Positions 53,501-62,258 are shown, numbered from the stretch's first letter. The stretch is 64,000 nucleotides of DNA from Cytobacillus gottheilii (GCF_001636345.1 NZ_KV440945.1:1020975-1084974), one strand, 5' to 3'. The notes: a model not told the origin generated them from the sequence alone. Made by a program: numbers and translations.

Positions 53501-54757
53501 ATGGACGATATGCGTGCTGGTAAAGATCCGTTTAAACATGCATTTCTGAATTTAGAGGATCTTGTGGATAAGATTTGGGATGTTTTAGAATGTCCAGTTA
53601 CAATTGAAGATGCCACCCATCGGCTTCTTGCTTATAGCACACACGATGACACAACGGACTCCGCTAGAATTGCAACCATCATCAGCCGAAAGGTGCCTGA
53701 AAAGGTAATTAATTCACTATGGAAAGCAAGGATTATTCCGCAATTGATGCAAAGCGGTGAGCCTTTAAGAATACATGAAATGAAGGAAATAGGATTAGGA
53801 GATCGAGTAGCCATTTCAATTCGCAATCATAATGAAGTGCTTGGATACATATGGGTTGTTGAAGGAGAAGTGAAATTAACCGAGCAAAAGCTGAATCTTT
53901 TAAAACAGGCCGCAGCAGCTGCTAGAACGGAATTGTTAAAACTAAATGTGCAAAAGAAAAAACGAGTAGAGAGCTATCAGGACTTTTTTTGGCAGCTTCT
54001 TACGGGAAGCGATCGAAATCATGAAGAAATAAAGAATAAATTTGAAGAATTGAATATTAAGCCGCCGTCGCCATTTATTGTGCTTGTATTCCAATTCACT
54101 GAAAATATCACAGAGAAAATCACACAAAATATCATTTATTTAATGACAACGAGCCAAAAGATTAATATTTCTTTTCACGCTGCAATGGGCAATGAATTCA
54201 TCGTGCTTGCCTCACCGCCAGCACAGGAAAATTCTGAAGCACCTATTATTGAGTTTCTGAATTTTTTCATAGGAGAAATGAAATCCCGCTTTCAAGTGGA
54301 TGGAATGATCGGTGGCTGCGGCGGATTATACGATACATATGATAAGGTAGAAGCAAGCTATCAGGAAGCACAGGAGGTTGTTCGTTTAAAAGAGCAGTTT
54401 AAAGATGAGATGGACGATATTAACAGTCATAGGCAACTGGGGATTTTCCGCTATATTGAACTGTTAATGGAAAAAAGGCGGCAGGATCCTTTTGTGCATC
54501 CAGCACTGGAAGAATTGCAAAACTATGATCAAGAACATAAAACCATGCTGCTTCAAACACTTGAAAGCTATATTAATTACGATAGTAATGTAAATGATAC
54601 GGCTAAAAAGCTTCATGTTCATGTAAATACATTAACCTACAGATTAAAAAGAATTACTGAGATTAGTGGTATTGATTTGAAAAATACAAACCAGAAAGTG
54701 AGTCTGTTCCTTGAATTGAAAATGAGAAGGTTAGAAAATAAAAAGCGTCGTTTGTAG
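53501..54757 (+). CDS. adeR: PucR/CdaR-type regulator AdeR, activator of ald
   Basis: A 418-residue regulator: N-terminal sensor-like region (about 15-150, GAF-like), middle GGDEF-fold-like region (about 190-310) and a C-terminal PucR helix-turn-helix (YINYDSNVNDTAKKLHVHVNTLTYRLKRI). In B. subtilis AdeR (YukF) activates the adjacent ald gene in response to alanine. Here it lies directly upstream of ald in the same orientation, separated by a terminator, which supports the assignment. RBS AAGGAGG. Confidence 0.88.
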   Translation: MDDMRAGKDPFKHAFLNLEDLVDKIWDVLECPVTIEDATHRLLAYSTHDDTTDSARIATIISRKVPEKVINSLWKARIIPQLMQSGEPLRIHEMKEIGLGDRVAISIRNHNEVLGYIWVVEGEVKLTEQKLNLLKQAAAAARTELLKLNVQKKKRVESYQDFFWQLLTGSDRNHEEIKNKFEELNIKPPSPFIVLVFQFTENITEKITQNIIYLMTTSQKINISFHAAMGNEFIVLASPPAQENSEAPIIEFLNFFIGEMKSRFQVDGMIGGCGGLYDTYDKVEASYQEAQEVVRLKEQFKDEMDDINSHRQLGIFRYIELLMEKRRQDPFVHPALEELQNYDQEHKTMLLQTLESYINYDSNVNDTAKKLHVHVNTLTYRLKRITEISGIDLKNTNQKVSLFLELKMRRLENKKRRL

Positions 54758-54786
54758 AATTTCACAAACGATGCTTTTTTTATTTT
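54741..54786 (+). terminator. Terminator after adeR
   Basis: AAAAGCGTCGTTTGT and ACAAACGATGCTTTT (one G-T pair) around AGAATTTC, then T run; it overlaps the adeR stop codon. Confidence 0.88.
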
Positions 54787-54829
54787 CATATATCGACAAT
54801 GCCAAAAAGTGTTTAAATTATTATACTGT

Positions 54830-54843
54830 TGATAACGTTTACT
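54830..54843 (+). promoter_or_regulatory. Candidate CcpA (cre) site before ald
   Basis: TGATAACGTTTACT matches the cre consensus TGWAANCGNTNWCA at 12 of 14 positions. It begins three bases after a TATACT -10 box (54822-54827), a position suited to repression of ald when carbon is plentiful. The matching -35 is poor, which fits dependence on AdeR. Confidence 0.45.
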
Positions 54844-54868
54844 TTGTTAAGATGAAAGGGGAATTTAC

Positions 54869-55999
54869 ATGATCATTGGGGTACCTAGAGAAGTAAAAAA
54901 TAATGAAAATCGTGTTGCGATGACACCTGCTGGGGTTGATGCACTGGTTAAAGCAGGCCACGAAGTGCTGATTGAAACAAACGCAGGCGAGGGCAGCGGT
55001 TTTGAGGATGCTGTCTACGTACAAGCAGGTGCAAAAATTGTTAATACAGCTGCGGAAGCTTGGAATGCGGACATGGTCATGAAAGTAAAAGAGCCGCTTT
55101 CATCTGAATACGGATATTTCCGCAAAGGGTTAGTGTTATTCACATATCTGCATCTGGCAGCAGAGCCAGAACTTGCAAAAGCATTAACCGAGAGCGGAGT
55201 AACAGCAATTGCATATGAAACAGTTGAATTAAACCGCACATTGCCTTTACTAACACCAATGAGTGAAGTAGCAGGGCGCATGGCATCACAAATTGGTGCA
55301 CAGTTCCTGCAGAAAACAAATGGCGGAAAAGGGATTCTGCTTGCAGGAGTTCCTGGCGTATCACGCGGGAAAGTAACGATCATCGGCGGTGGCGTAGTAG
55401 GCATCAATGCTGCGAAAATGGCGATTGGTCTTGGAGCAGAGGTAACAATCATCGACTTAAGTCCAGAGCGTCTTCGTCAGCTTGACGATATTTTTGGCAA
55501 TAATATTCAAACGCTCATGTCCAATCCATTCAATATTGCTGAGAGCGTAAAAGAAGCAGATCTTGTTATTGGCGCTGTTCTGATTCCAGGAGCAAAAGCA
55601 CCAAAGCTTGTGACAGAAGATATGATCAAAACAATGAAGCCAGGATCTGTTGTCATTGATGTTGCGGTTGACCAAGGTGGAATCTTTGAGACCGTTGATC
55701 ATGTAACAACTCATGATTTTCCGACATATGAGAAACATGGTGTTGTTCACTATGCGGTAGCTAATATGCCTGGAGCAGTACCTAGAACGTCAACACTCGC
55801 TTTAACAAATGTAACGATTCCTTATGCAATGCAGATAGCAAATAAAGGCGTTGAATTAGCTGTTGCAGAAAATGCTGCACTCAAGCTTGGTGTTAACGCT
55901 GTGAACGGAAAGGTCACTTATGAAGCTGTAGCAAGAGATCTTGGCTACCCATATGTGCCTGTTGCGGAAGCATTTGAAAATGCAGAGGTTTCAAAATAA
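54869..55999 (+). CDS. ald: Alanine dehydrogenase
   Basis: Oxidatively deaminates L-alanine to pyruvate with NAD+; needed for growth on alanine and for normal sporulation in B. subtilis. The 376 residues include [15 protein letters not shown] (substrate arm, with R15 and K near 75 in VMKVKEP), H96 region in [10 protein letters not shown], and the NAD fold [34 protein letters not shown]. Monocistronic with terminator. Confidence 0.96.
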   Translation: MIIGVPREVKNNENRVAMTPAGVDALVKAGHEVLIETNAGEGSGFEDAVYVQAGAKIVNTAAEAWNADMVMKVKEPLSSEYGYFRKGLVLFTYLHLAAEPELAKALTESGVTAIAYETVELNRTLPLLTPMSEVAGRMASQIGAQFLQKTNGGKGILLAGVPGVSRGKVTIIGGGVVGINAAKMAIGLGAEVTIIDLSPERLRQLDDIFGNNIQTLMSNPFNIAESVKEADLVIGAVLIPGAKAPKLVTEDMIKTMKPGSVVIDVAVDQGGIFETVDHVTTHDFPTYEKHGVVHYAVANMPGAVPRTSTLALTNVTIPYAMQIANKGVELAVAENAALKLGVNAVNGKVTYEAVARDLGYPYVPVAEAFENAEVSK

Positions 56000-56003
56000 T
56001 AGC

Positions 56004-56040
56004 ATTCCCCCCTTTTCGTGCAAGAGGGGGGATTTTTTTT
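56004..56040 (+). terminator. Terminator after ald
   Basis: ATTCCCCCC and GGGGGGAT with a 13-base loop and T8. Confidence 0.88.
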
Positions 56041-56109
56041 GCTGCAAAAGCAAAAGGATACAAGGCTGAGTGACGCAATTTGAGATAACAAAAGATCCTA
56101 ATCGGTATT

Positions 56110-56138
56110 TTGACTAATTTTCTCTTAGAATATATAGT
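56110..56138 (+). promoter_or_regulatory. Sigma-A promoter of the DUF1801 gene
   Basis: TTGACT, 17-bp spacer, TATAGT; 82 bases before the start codon. Confidence 0.7.
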
Positions 56139-56219
56139 TAAAAAAAGATAGAATTAAGTATTTTACAGCGTGGTTAGTGCAGGTTCTATTAAATATAATG
56201 TTAAGCAGGGGTGAACAAG

Positions 56220-56591
56220 ATGGAAGTTTTTGAAGAGTATTTAGCAAGTTTAAAGACTCCAGAGCATCGTGTGCGTATGGAAGAAATTTTTAAATGGATA
56301 AAAAGTACATTTCCCACTTTGATGCCTATCATTAAATGGAAGCAGCCAATGTTTACAGATCACGATACGTTTATTATTGGTTTCAGTGCAGCGAAAAACC
56401 ATATGAGTGTTGCTCCTGAACAAGCAGGCATGAATCATGTATTAGAGGACATTGAACAGGCAGGACATGATCATACGAAGGAGTTAGTGCGCTTTAAATG
56501 GAAAGAACCCGTCGATTATAAATTACTGGAAAAGATGATCCAGTTTAATATCTTGGACAAGGCTGATTGTTCTACTTTTTGGAGAAAATAG
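56220..56591 (+). CDS. DUF1801 (YdhG-like) small protein
   Basis: A 123-residue protein of the DUF1801/YdhG family (iron-chaperone-like fold; function uncertain). Motifs: FKWIKSTFPTLMPIIKWKQPMFTDHDTFI and ISAAKNHMSVAPE-like GFSAAKNHMSVAPE. The ATG at 56220 follows GCAGGGGTGAACA; a GTG three codons earlier is part of that site. Has its own good promoter. Confidence 0.82.
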   Translation: MEVFEEYLASLKTPEHRVRMEEIFKWIKSTFPTLMPIIKWKQPMFTDHDTFIIGFSAAKNHMSVAPEQAGMNHVLEDIEQAGHDHTKELVRFKWKEPVDYKLLEKMIQFNILDKADCSTFWRK

Positions 56592-56610
56592 ATATAGATG
56601 ATATTCACAA

Positions 56611-56639
56611 TTGACTTTCATCATAATAATTTATATAAT
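56611..56639 (+). promoter_or_regulatory. Sigma-A promoter of the T-box/proS transcript
   Basis: TTGACT, 17-bp spacer, TATAAT; expected start near 56646, directly before the T-box leader. Confidence 0.8.
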
Positions 56640-56649
56640 CTTGAAAAAT

Positions 56650-56890
56650 GAATAGGAAACGTTGATGGAGATTAGTATAGTGAAGATGTTTATAACAGAG
56701 AGGGAGCCATATGCTGCAAGGTTCCTATAAACGAACATTAGAACCTGCTCCCTGAGTTCTGCATTGGATGTCTTGTGATATGAAAATGCTGCGGATGCAA
56801 GTCCGTTATCATGTTGAGTGTAAAGCATTGCTTTGAAATAGGGTGGTACCGCCATGTTTGGTCCCTATACAAAGCAGTGCTTTTTTTTGT
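56650..56890 (+). promoter_or_regulatory. T-box leader (tRNA-Pro-sensing) upstream of proS
   Basis: Stem I signs: AGTATAGTGAAGATG, AGAGAGGGAGC and GAACCTGCTCCCTGAG; the CCT at 56744-56746 would be the proline specifier codon, though the exact register is uncertain. The T-box sequence AGGGTGGTACCGCC (56840-56853) is the antiterminator partner of uncharged tRNA CCA end. The competing terminator pairs AAAGCATTGCTTTG with CAAAGCAGTGCTTT (56822-56881), followed by T8. Uncharged tRNA-Pro should raise proS expression. Confidence 0.9.
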
Positions 56891-56962
56891 TTGGTTATAG
56901 GAAGGTGGGTTGTTCTAATAGCCGTTTTAACAGCAGCATTTAGCAATGGAAAAAGGATAAAA

Positions 56963-57207
56963 GTGCCCGTCTAGAGAGAAATGTAGTGCTGACGGGAAGT
57001 AGAGTGAGAAGGAAGTGCCCGTCAGGCGTAAAACTAAGCGCTGACGGGAAGTAAAGTAGCAGGTAAGTGCCCTTTAGCTGGAAAAAGCGGAGCTGAAGGG
57101 AACTAAAGTGTGATCAAAGTGCCCGTCAGATTAAAAACCCAAAGCCAACAGGAACTAAAGCACTAACAAAGTGCCCGTCACTCAAAAATCCAAAAACTGA
57201 CGGGAAC
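56963..57207 (+). repeat. Five 52-bp tandem repeats, each a GTGCCCGTCA/CTGACGGGAA hairpin
   Basis: GTGCCC begins at 56963, 57015, 57067, 57119 and 57171, exactly 52 bp apart each time. Units 1, 2 and 5 pair CCCGTC(A) with (T)GACGGG over 19-23 base loops. Unit 3 has changed both arms to CCCTTTAGCT/AGCTGAAGGG and still pairs; unit 4 has a decayed right arm (CCAACAGGAAC). They lie between the T-box terminator and proS and would be in the proS mRNA leader. Confidence 0.92.
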
Positions 57208-57249
57208 AAAGCAGCAAAAATAACTATAAAAACATTGAGGTGACCCAAA

Positions 57250-58680
57250 ATGGGCAAGGAATTTGTAAAAGAGATAACAGCAATGGATGAAGATTTTGCG
57301 CAATGGTATACAGATGTTGTGAAAAAGGCAGATTTAGTTGATTACTCCAGTGTGAGAGGATCGATGATCATTCGGCCATACGGCTATGCATTATGGGAAA
57401 ATATTAAAGATGAGCTGGATCGGCGCATTAAAGAAACAGGTCATGAAAATGTCTATATGCCTCTCTTCATACCAGAAAGCCTGCTGCAAAAGGAGAAAGA
57501 TCATATTGAAGGATTTGCACCTGAAGTGGCTTGGGTTACACACGGAGGAGAAGAAGAGCTACAGGAACGTCTATGTGTCCGTCCGACCTCTGAAGTATTA
57601 TTTGGCGAGCACTATAAAAATATCATTCATTCTTATCGGGATTTGCCAAAACTCTACAATCAATGGGCGAATGTCGTGCGTTGGGAAAAAACAACAAGAC
57701 CATTTCTGCGCACACTGGAATTTTTATGGCAGGAGGGACATACTTGCCATGCCACTGATGAAGAGGCACTTGAAGAGACCGTTAAAATGCTTAATGTGTA
57801 CGCAGAGCTTTGTGAAAATATCCTCGCTATTCCGGTCATTAAAGGAAAAAAAACAGAAAAAGAAAAGTTCGCTGGAGCGAAATTCACGTATACCATTGAG
57901 AGTCTTATGCATGATGGAAAGGCACTGCAATCAGGCACCTCCCACCACCTGGGCGATGGCTTTGCCAAAGCTTTTGGCATTCAGTTTACCGATCAGGAAG
58001 GAAAGCTGCAATACGTACAGCAAACATCTTGGGGATTCACGACAAGAATTATTGGAGCGATGATTATGGTGCATGGTGATGACCGCGGTTTGGTTATTCC
58101 GCCAAAGGCTGCGCCAACACAGGTAATGATCGTGCCAATTGCACAGCACAAGGAAGGCGTGCTGGACTATGCCTATGATCTAAAGGAAAAACTCTCAAAG
58201 ATTGCTCGTGTCGGCATTGATGCAAGTGATAAGAAACCAGGCTGGAAATTCAATGAATACGAAATGAAGGGTGTGCCTTTGCGTCTTGAGGTTGGTCCTA
58301 AGGATATAGAAAAAGGACAGGTCATTTTAGCAAGACGGGATACAGGTGAAAAAATAACCGTAGCTGCATCCGAACTGGAGCAGAAGCTGCCTGGTATTTT
58401 AGAAGATATTCAGCATAGTTTATTTGAAAAAGCAAAAAATCATCGTGAAGAGAAAACATATCAGGCATTTGAATTTAATGAACTTAAAGAAATTTTTGCG
58501 GCTAAAACAGGCTTTGTAAAAGCTATGTGGTGTGGCGACCGCAGCTGTGAAGATCGTATAAAAGAGGAAACAGGAGCAACTTCCCGCTGCATTCCGTTTG
58601 ACGCAGAAAGCATTGCAAAAACATGTGTATGCTGTGGAAAAGAAGCACAGCAGCTTGTATACTGGGCCAAAGCTTACTAA
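57250..58680 (+). CDS. proS: Prolyl-tRNA synthetase, archaeal/eukaryote-like short type
   Basis: Charges tRNA-Pro. 476 residues, class II aaRS: motif 2 in [24 protein letters not shown], motif 3 in [24 protein letters not shown], anticodon-binding domain (about 290-380) and a C-terminal zinc-like domain with cysteines ([11 protein letters not shown] and CVCCGKE) ending in the family's YWAKAY tyrosine tail. The bacterial INS editing domain between motifs 2 and 3 is absent. RBS TTGAGGTGACCC. Controlled by the T-box; the genome may also hold a bacterial-type proS. Confidence 0.95.
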   Translation: MGKEFVKEITAMDEDFAQWYTDVVKKADLVDYSSVRGSMIIRPYGYALWENIKDELDRRIKETGHENVYMPLFIPESLLQKEKDHIEGFAPEVAWVTHGGEEELQERLCVRPTSEVLFGEHYKNIIHSYRDLPKLYNQWANVVRWEKTTRPFLRTLEFLWQEGHTCHATDEEALEETVKMLNVYAELCENILAIPVIKGKKTEKEKFAGAKFTYTIESLMHDGKALQSGTSHHLGDGFAKAFGIQFTDQEGKLQYVQQTSWGFTTRIIGAMIMVHGDDRGLVIPPKAAPTQVMIVPIAQHKEGVLDYAYDLKEKLSKIARVGIDASDKKPGWKFNEYEMKGVPLRLEVGPKDIEKGQVILARRDTGEKITVAASELEQKLPGILEDIQHSLFEKAKNHREEKTYQAFEFNELKEIFAAKTGFVKAMWCGDRSCEDRIKEETGATSRCIPFDAESIAKTCVCCGKEAQQLVYWAKAY

Positions 58681-58766
58681 ATAAAAAATAAATAAAATTT
58701 TTGTACCCGTATCTTTTTGAATCTTTTCTCCGTTTACTAACAGAAAGGTGCTAAAGGAGTGAGAAC

Positions 58767-59444
58767 ATGTACGGCAAGGTAAAAAAAATCCAAATGAAAC
58801 GGTCTTCGGCTAATGAGAAACAGCTTGTGGAACTATATCCAGATTTAAAACGGTACTGCTGCTTTCTTTCGAAAAATGAATGGGATGGAAACGATTTGAC
58901 TCAAGAAACCATGCTCAAAGCAATCAAGCACTATGGTGAAGGTGCACAAATCACTAAGGCGCTGCTCCATAAAATTGCCTATCACCACTGGATTGATATG
59001 CTGCGGAGTAGACAAAAAGAGCATGTAGCCCTCCTTCTGGAGGAAGGCACTGCCAAAGACCATCTTATACTTGAAACAGTCGAGACTGTAGTTGAAAAAT
59101 TGACTCCCAAACAGGCAATTATGTTTACCCTAAAGGAAGGATTTCAGTACAAACTGACTGAGATAGCAGAGCTGACTGGAATATCTGAAACTGCGGTTAA
59201 GAGTAGTTTGCATCGAGCAAAAGAGCGGTTGAAAAAGGAAGAATCATTTGCTGAAAACTATTGGAATGAAGAAGATAGGGATGAATTTTCAATTCTACTG
59301 AAAAGATCCTTAATGCTTGAAAATCCATCGTTATTAATTGAAAGAGCAGCTGTTATTCAGGAGCAGAGGAACAAAACATTTGGATTGCCTGCAAATCATC
59401 AGAAAAAAAGCTCACCATCCTTTTCCCTTTACATGGCGGCTTAG
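58767..59444 (+). CDS. ECF-type RNA polymerase sigma factor
   Basis: A 225-residue sigma-70-family protein: region 2 (about 25-85, LVELYPDLKRYC, WDGNDLTQETMLKAI, IAYHHWIDMLRSRQ) and region 4 (about 105-155, LTPKQAIMFTLKEGFQYKLTEIAELTGISETAVKSSLHRAKERL). A C-terminal extension of about 65 residues (rich in E, R and S) follows region 4; it could be an inbuilt regulatory tail, since no anti-sigma gene is adjacent. RBS AAAGGAGTGAG. It ends 26 bases before clpP and probably shares its transcript. Confidence 0.85.
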   Translation: MYGKVKKIQMKRSSANEKQLVELYPDLKRYCCFLSKNEWDGNDLTQETMLKAIKHYGEGAQITKALLHKIAYHHWIDMLRSRQKEHVALLLEEGTAKDHLILETVETVVEKLTPKQAIMFTLKEGFQYKLTEIAELTGISETAVKSSLHRAKERLKKEESFAENYWNEEDRDEFSILLKRSLMLENPSLLIERAAVIQEQRNKTFGLPANHQKKSSPSFSLYMAA

Positions 59445-59470
59445 CCGTATAACGAAGCGGAGGAGTAACA

Positions 59471-60055
59471 ATGACTACCATACCTTATGTTGTTGAACAA
59501 ACAAGCAGAGGGGAACGTTCCTATGATATTTATTCACGCCTTTTGAAGGATCGTATTATTATGATTGGTGAAGAAATTACAGATGCTCTGGCCAACACGG
59601 TGGTTGCACAATTGTTATTTTTAGCAGCAGAAGCACCTGATAAGGATATTTCCATTTACATTAATTCGCCAGGAGGATCGACCTCTGCTGGTTTTGCTAT
59701 TTTTGATACCATGCAATATATTCAGCCGGATGTTCGGACGATATGCACAGGGATGGCAGCATCCTTTGGAGCGATGCTTCTTTTAGCTGGAACAAAAGGA
59801 AAGCGATATGCTCTTCCAAACAGTGAGATTATGATTCATCAGCCGCTTGGCGGTGCAAGAGGGCAGGCATCGGAAATTGAAATTTCGGCGCGGAGAATTC
59901 TGAAGCTTCGCGAGGACATAAATCAGATTATCTCAGAGCGGACAGGACAAAGCGTGGAGAAAGTGGCTCAGGATTCTGACCGGGATTATTTTATGAATGC
60001 ACAAGAAGCGAAGGATTATGGGATAATCGACGAAATTTTGATTCCGAAAAAATGA
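59471..60055 (+). CDS. clpP: ClpP protease subunit (probably a second ClpP)
   Basis: A 194-residue self-compartmentalising serine protease subunit, assembled as tetradecamer and fed by ClpX/ClpC-type ATPases. Catalytic triad S98 (GMAASFGA), H123 (MIHQPLGG) and D172 (DSDRDYF) intact. The main clpP of Bacillus is not located by the mrp/yui region, so this is likely the paralogue found in B. cereus-like species. No ATPase gene is adjacent. It follows the ECF sigma gene by 26 bases (RBS GCGGAGGAG). Confidence 0.92.
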   Translation: MTTIPYVVEQTSRGERSYDIYSRLLKDRIIMIGEEITDALANTVVAQLLFLAAEAPDKDISIYINSPGGSTSAGFAIFDTMQYIQPDVRTICTGMAASFGAMLLLAGTKGKRYALPNSEIMIHQPLGGARGQASEIEISARRILKLREDINQIISERTGQSVEKVAQDSDRDYFMNAQEAKDYGIIDEILIPKK

Positions 60056-60103
60056 TGAGTTAGGTCTTGAAATTTAAGAGTACTATGAAGCATATACAAA
60101 TAT

Positions 60104-60155
60104 AAAAAGGATGTCCCTGCGGCCAAAACGGTAAAGTGCAGGGCATCCTTTTTAT
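60104..60155 (+). terminator. Terminator after clpP
   Basis: AAAAAGGATG-T-CCCTGC and GCAGGG-CATCCTTTTT form a 16-bp stem with one bulge. The stretch 60156-60294 has no gene. Confidence 0.85.
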
Positions 60156-60294
60156 TGTCATTTTAAAGAAAGAGTACACAATTGGGACCTGATTTTTAGT
60201 GGCAATGTCTGCTGCCAGAATTCGAAGCCCACTCACAAATAGGGGTATTTGCATATGTTTTAGTGTAGGCATAAAATAGAAGGAGGTTATACAG

Positions 60295-60528
60295 ATGATG
60301 CCATATCGAAGCCCTTATCATGCTCCAAGAAATGATAGCCGCTTTTTCTTTGCAGGACCTTTCGTCGGCGGTTTACTTGGAGGTTTAGTAGGAAGTGCTA
60401 TTCTTGGTCCGCGTCCATTCTACGGACCACGCCCATATCCAGGTCCATTTTATGGGCCAGCGCCATACGGACCAGTACCATACGGACCAGTACCATACGG
60501 TCCAGGACCGTACGGATATCCTTATTAA
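60295..60528 (+). CDS. Small Gly/Pro/Tyr-rich protein, possible coat or surface protein
   Basis: A 77-residue protein with MMPYRSPYHAP, a hydrophobic glycine-rich stretch (FVGGLLGGLVGSAILG, one possible helix) and a tail of repeated GP-x-PYGP units ending YGYPY. Such composition is common in spore coat or exosporium proteins, but this is inference. The tail is encoded by 15-bp direct repeats (CCATACGGACCAGTA). Start ATG follows GAAGGAGGTTATACAG. Confidence 0.75.
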   Translation: MMPYRSPYHAPRNDSRFFFAGPFVGGLLGGLVGSAILGPRPFYGPRPYPGPFYGPAPYGPVPYGPVPYGPGPYGYPY

Positions 60529-60540
60529 TAATCAATTGTT

Positions 60541-60577
60541 AAGCTCTCCTCATCCAAAGGAGAGCTTTTTATTTTTC
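60541..60577. terminator. Terminator after the Gly/Pro/Tyr-rich gene
   Basis: AAGCTCTCC and GGAGAGCTT around TCATCCAAA, then TTTATTTTT. Confidence 0.85.
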
Positions 60578-60586
60578 AGCATGTGC

Positions 60587-60994
60587 TCAGCTCCATCGTA
60601 ATTTAAGAGCCAGCTGGCAGCAATTTGCGGCAGCATTGCTGTCAGCTGATGATTCAAATGTTAGTCGAAGTCCGCTAGGTGTATATTCCACCTTTGGAAG
60701 CAGGGTAATTCCAGTTGTTTTAATGAGGGATTGGACTTTCTCCATTTTAGATTCCTGTGCTGCTGACATAAGTTCAAAGGAAAACGATCTAGATTGTGCC
60801 ATTTTACTAAGCAGTACACTCGCGCTTTGCATCATGACCTCAAGCTCCTTCGCTGAGTTCATAAACATCCCAGGATCAACAGTTGGAAACTGTCTGTGCG
60901 GTCCAGTGAGAGGGTTTCTATGTACATAAGGAAGATATCTTACAGGAGGGTGGTAAGGGGTTCTAGTTGGGTAATAAACATAATAATAATTCAT
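60587..60994 (-). CDS. Conserved hypothetical protein with Tyr/Pro-rich N-terminus
   Basis: A 135-residue protein: N-terminal Tyr/Pro-rich segment (NYYYVYYPTRTPYHPPVRYLP), then a helical part (SAKELEVMMQSASVLLSKMAQS and FELMSAAQESKMEKVQSLI) and a beta-rich C-terminal piece (GITLLPKVEYTPSGLRLTFES). The layout (coat-like tail plus helical core) is seen in uncharacterised Bacillus proteins; function unknown. ATG at 60994 follows AAAGGGGATGTCAGC; the longer frame from 61033 is not preceded by a site. Convergent with the previous gene, which has a similar Tyr/Pro bias. Confidence 0.7.
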   Translation of the reverse strand: MNYYYVYYPTRTPYHPPVRYLPYVHRNPLTGPHRQFPTVDPGMFMNSAKELEVMMQSASVLLSKMAQSRSFSFELMSAAQESKMEKVQSLIKTTGITLLPKVEYTPSGLRLTFESSADSNAAANCCQLALKLRWS

Positions 60995-61232
60995 GCTGAC
61001 ATCCCCTTTCATATTCAATGTTAAAAATACCAATTACACTATATGTTTCTGATTTATAAAATATGTTAGATTCCCAAACGAAAACAGCTGACAAAATTAA
61101 AAAGGCAGAATGATGACTTTATAAGAGCATTTTTAAGGGGAACTTGCTAAAATAAAGAAAACTATTTGGGCATAGGTTTGCACTTAATTAAACTTCCATA
61201 ATTTTGAGGCATTTATAAAAGGGGCGGACGCG

Positions 61233-61838
61233 ATGGAACTGGAAGTCATATTAGATATGATTGAAAATAATGGATACATAGGCCTCTTTATTTGGCTTTG
61301 GATTGGTGTATTTGTCTTTCCAGTTCCCAACGAAGTGATTACGATGACTGTAGGTTTGGCAAGTTCATTGGGAGTCCTGCACCCTGCCGGAGCGTTTGCC
61401 GCCGTTTATGGGGGAATAGTAGCTGCGCTTACAACTGCATATACACTTGGGAGGGTAATTGGCAGACCACTGCTTTCATATTTTGAAAGAAGAGAACGCT
61501 TTTCAAAGCCTATACAAAAGTCAATGAAAATAATGGATCAGTATCATGCACTCTCGTTATCAATCAGCTATTTTATACCGGGAGTCAGAAACTTTCTTCC
61601 CTTTCTCTATGGCTTCAGCAAATTGCCATATAAGACATTTGCTTTGTTTGCCTATAGCGGCGCTTTATTATGGTTATCCATAGTCTTTCCGCTCGGACTG
61701 CTATTTGGAGACCATATTGAAACCATTGTTGCTCATGAACAGGAAATTTTTGTCATGTTAGGGTTTATCCTAGTGTTTTTTGTTTCATTTAAGCTAATTA
61801 GAAGGAAAAGAATGAAAAAGAGAGAAAAGATGACATAG
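61233..61838 (+). CDS. DedA family membrane protein
   Basis: A 201-residue DedA/SNARE-associated family protein; members flip or help flip lipid carriers and are linked to membrane potential and undecaprenyl phosphate recycling. About five helices; conserved E in FPVPNEVITMTVG, the R in GRVIGRPLLSYFERRERF and the ISYFIPGVRNFLPFLYG motif are present. RBS AAAAGGGGCGGACGCG. Located before yuxO. Confidence 0.87.
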   Translation: MELEVILDMIENNGYIGLFIWLWIGVFVFPVPNEVITMTVGLASSLGVLHPAGAFAAVYGGIVAALTTAYTLGRVIGRPLLSYFERRERFSKPIQKSMKIMDQYHALSLSISYFIPGVRNFLPFLYGFSKLPYKTFALFAYSGALLWLSIVFPLGLLFGDHIETIVAHEQEIFVMLGFILVFFVSFKLIRRKRMKKREKMT

Positions 61839-61871
61839 AAGAGAAAGAATATAGTGTATGGGGGAACTGGA

Positions 61872-62258
61872 ATGACAAGTCTAAAAAACACTTTAATGGA
61901 ATCATTAGGCATTGAAATTACCTTGCTGGAAAAAGGACATGTCGTGGCAACCATGCCTGTTGACGAAAGAACAAGGCAGCCTTTTGGTCTGCTTCATGGA
62001 GGTGCTTCCGTTGCACTCGCCGAAACGGCTGCAAGTGTGGGAGCATTCGAACTGATTGATCAAGAAACAGAAGCGGCTGTTGGACTTGAGATTAATGCCA
62101 ATCATATTAGAGGTGTAAAAGAAGGCATAGTTACTGCAAATGCAACCGTCCTTCATCAAGGAAAAAGTACGATGGTATGGGATGTAAAAATAACGGATGA
62201 ACAAGATAATTTGATATGTGTTTCCAGATGTACAATGGCTGTCATAAAAAGAAAGTAA
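61872..62258 (+). CDS. yuxO: YuxO, hotdog-fold thioesterase (PaaI-like)
   Basis: A 128-residue acyl-CoA thioesterase-like protein with the hotdog fold. Conserved segment RQPFGLLHGGASVALAETAAS (the HGG motif in helix 1) and the GLEINANHIRG strand. Substrate unknown (1,4-dihydroxy-2-naphthoyl-CoA is reported for some relatives). In B. subtilis yuxO lies beside the mrp operon and comA; here it is convergent with mrpG. ATG at 61872 follows GGGGGAACTGGA; the longer frame from 61854 is not used. Confidence 0.88.
   Translation: MTSLKNTLMESLGIEITLLEKGHVVATMPVDERTRQPFGLLHGGASVALAETAASVGAFELIDQETEAAVGLEINANHIRGVKEGIVTANATVLHQGKSTMVWDVKITDEQDNLICVSRCTMAVIKRK

Noticed and set aside
56963..57207. Possible CRISPR array
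   Set aside because: Regular spacing of 52 bp and conserved pieces at first look similar, but the units are homologous along their whole length and form hairpins; there are no unique spacers and no cas genes.
57386..58063. 225-residue plus-strand ORF within proS
   Set aside because: It lies entirely in another frame of the intact proS gene, has no ribosome site and a composition typical of an out-of-frame shadow.
60261..60286. Sigma-K type -10 box (CATAAAATA) for the Gly/Pro/Tyr-rich gene
   Set aside because: The implied start point would fall within the ribosome site of the gene, leaving too little leader, and there is no -35 match.
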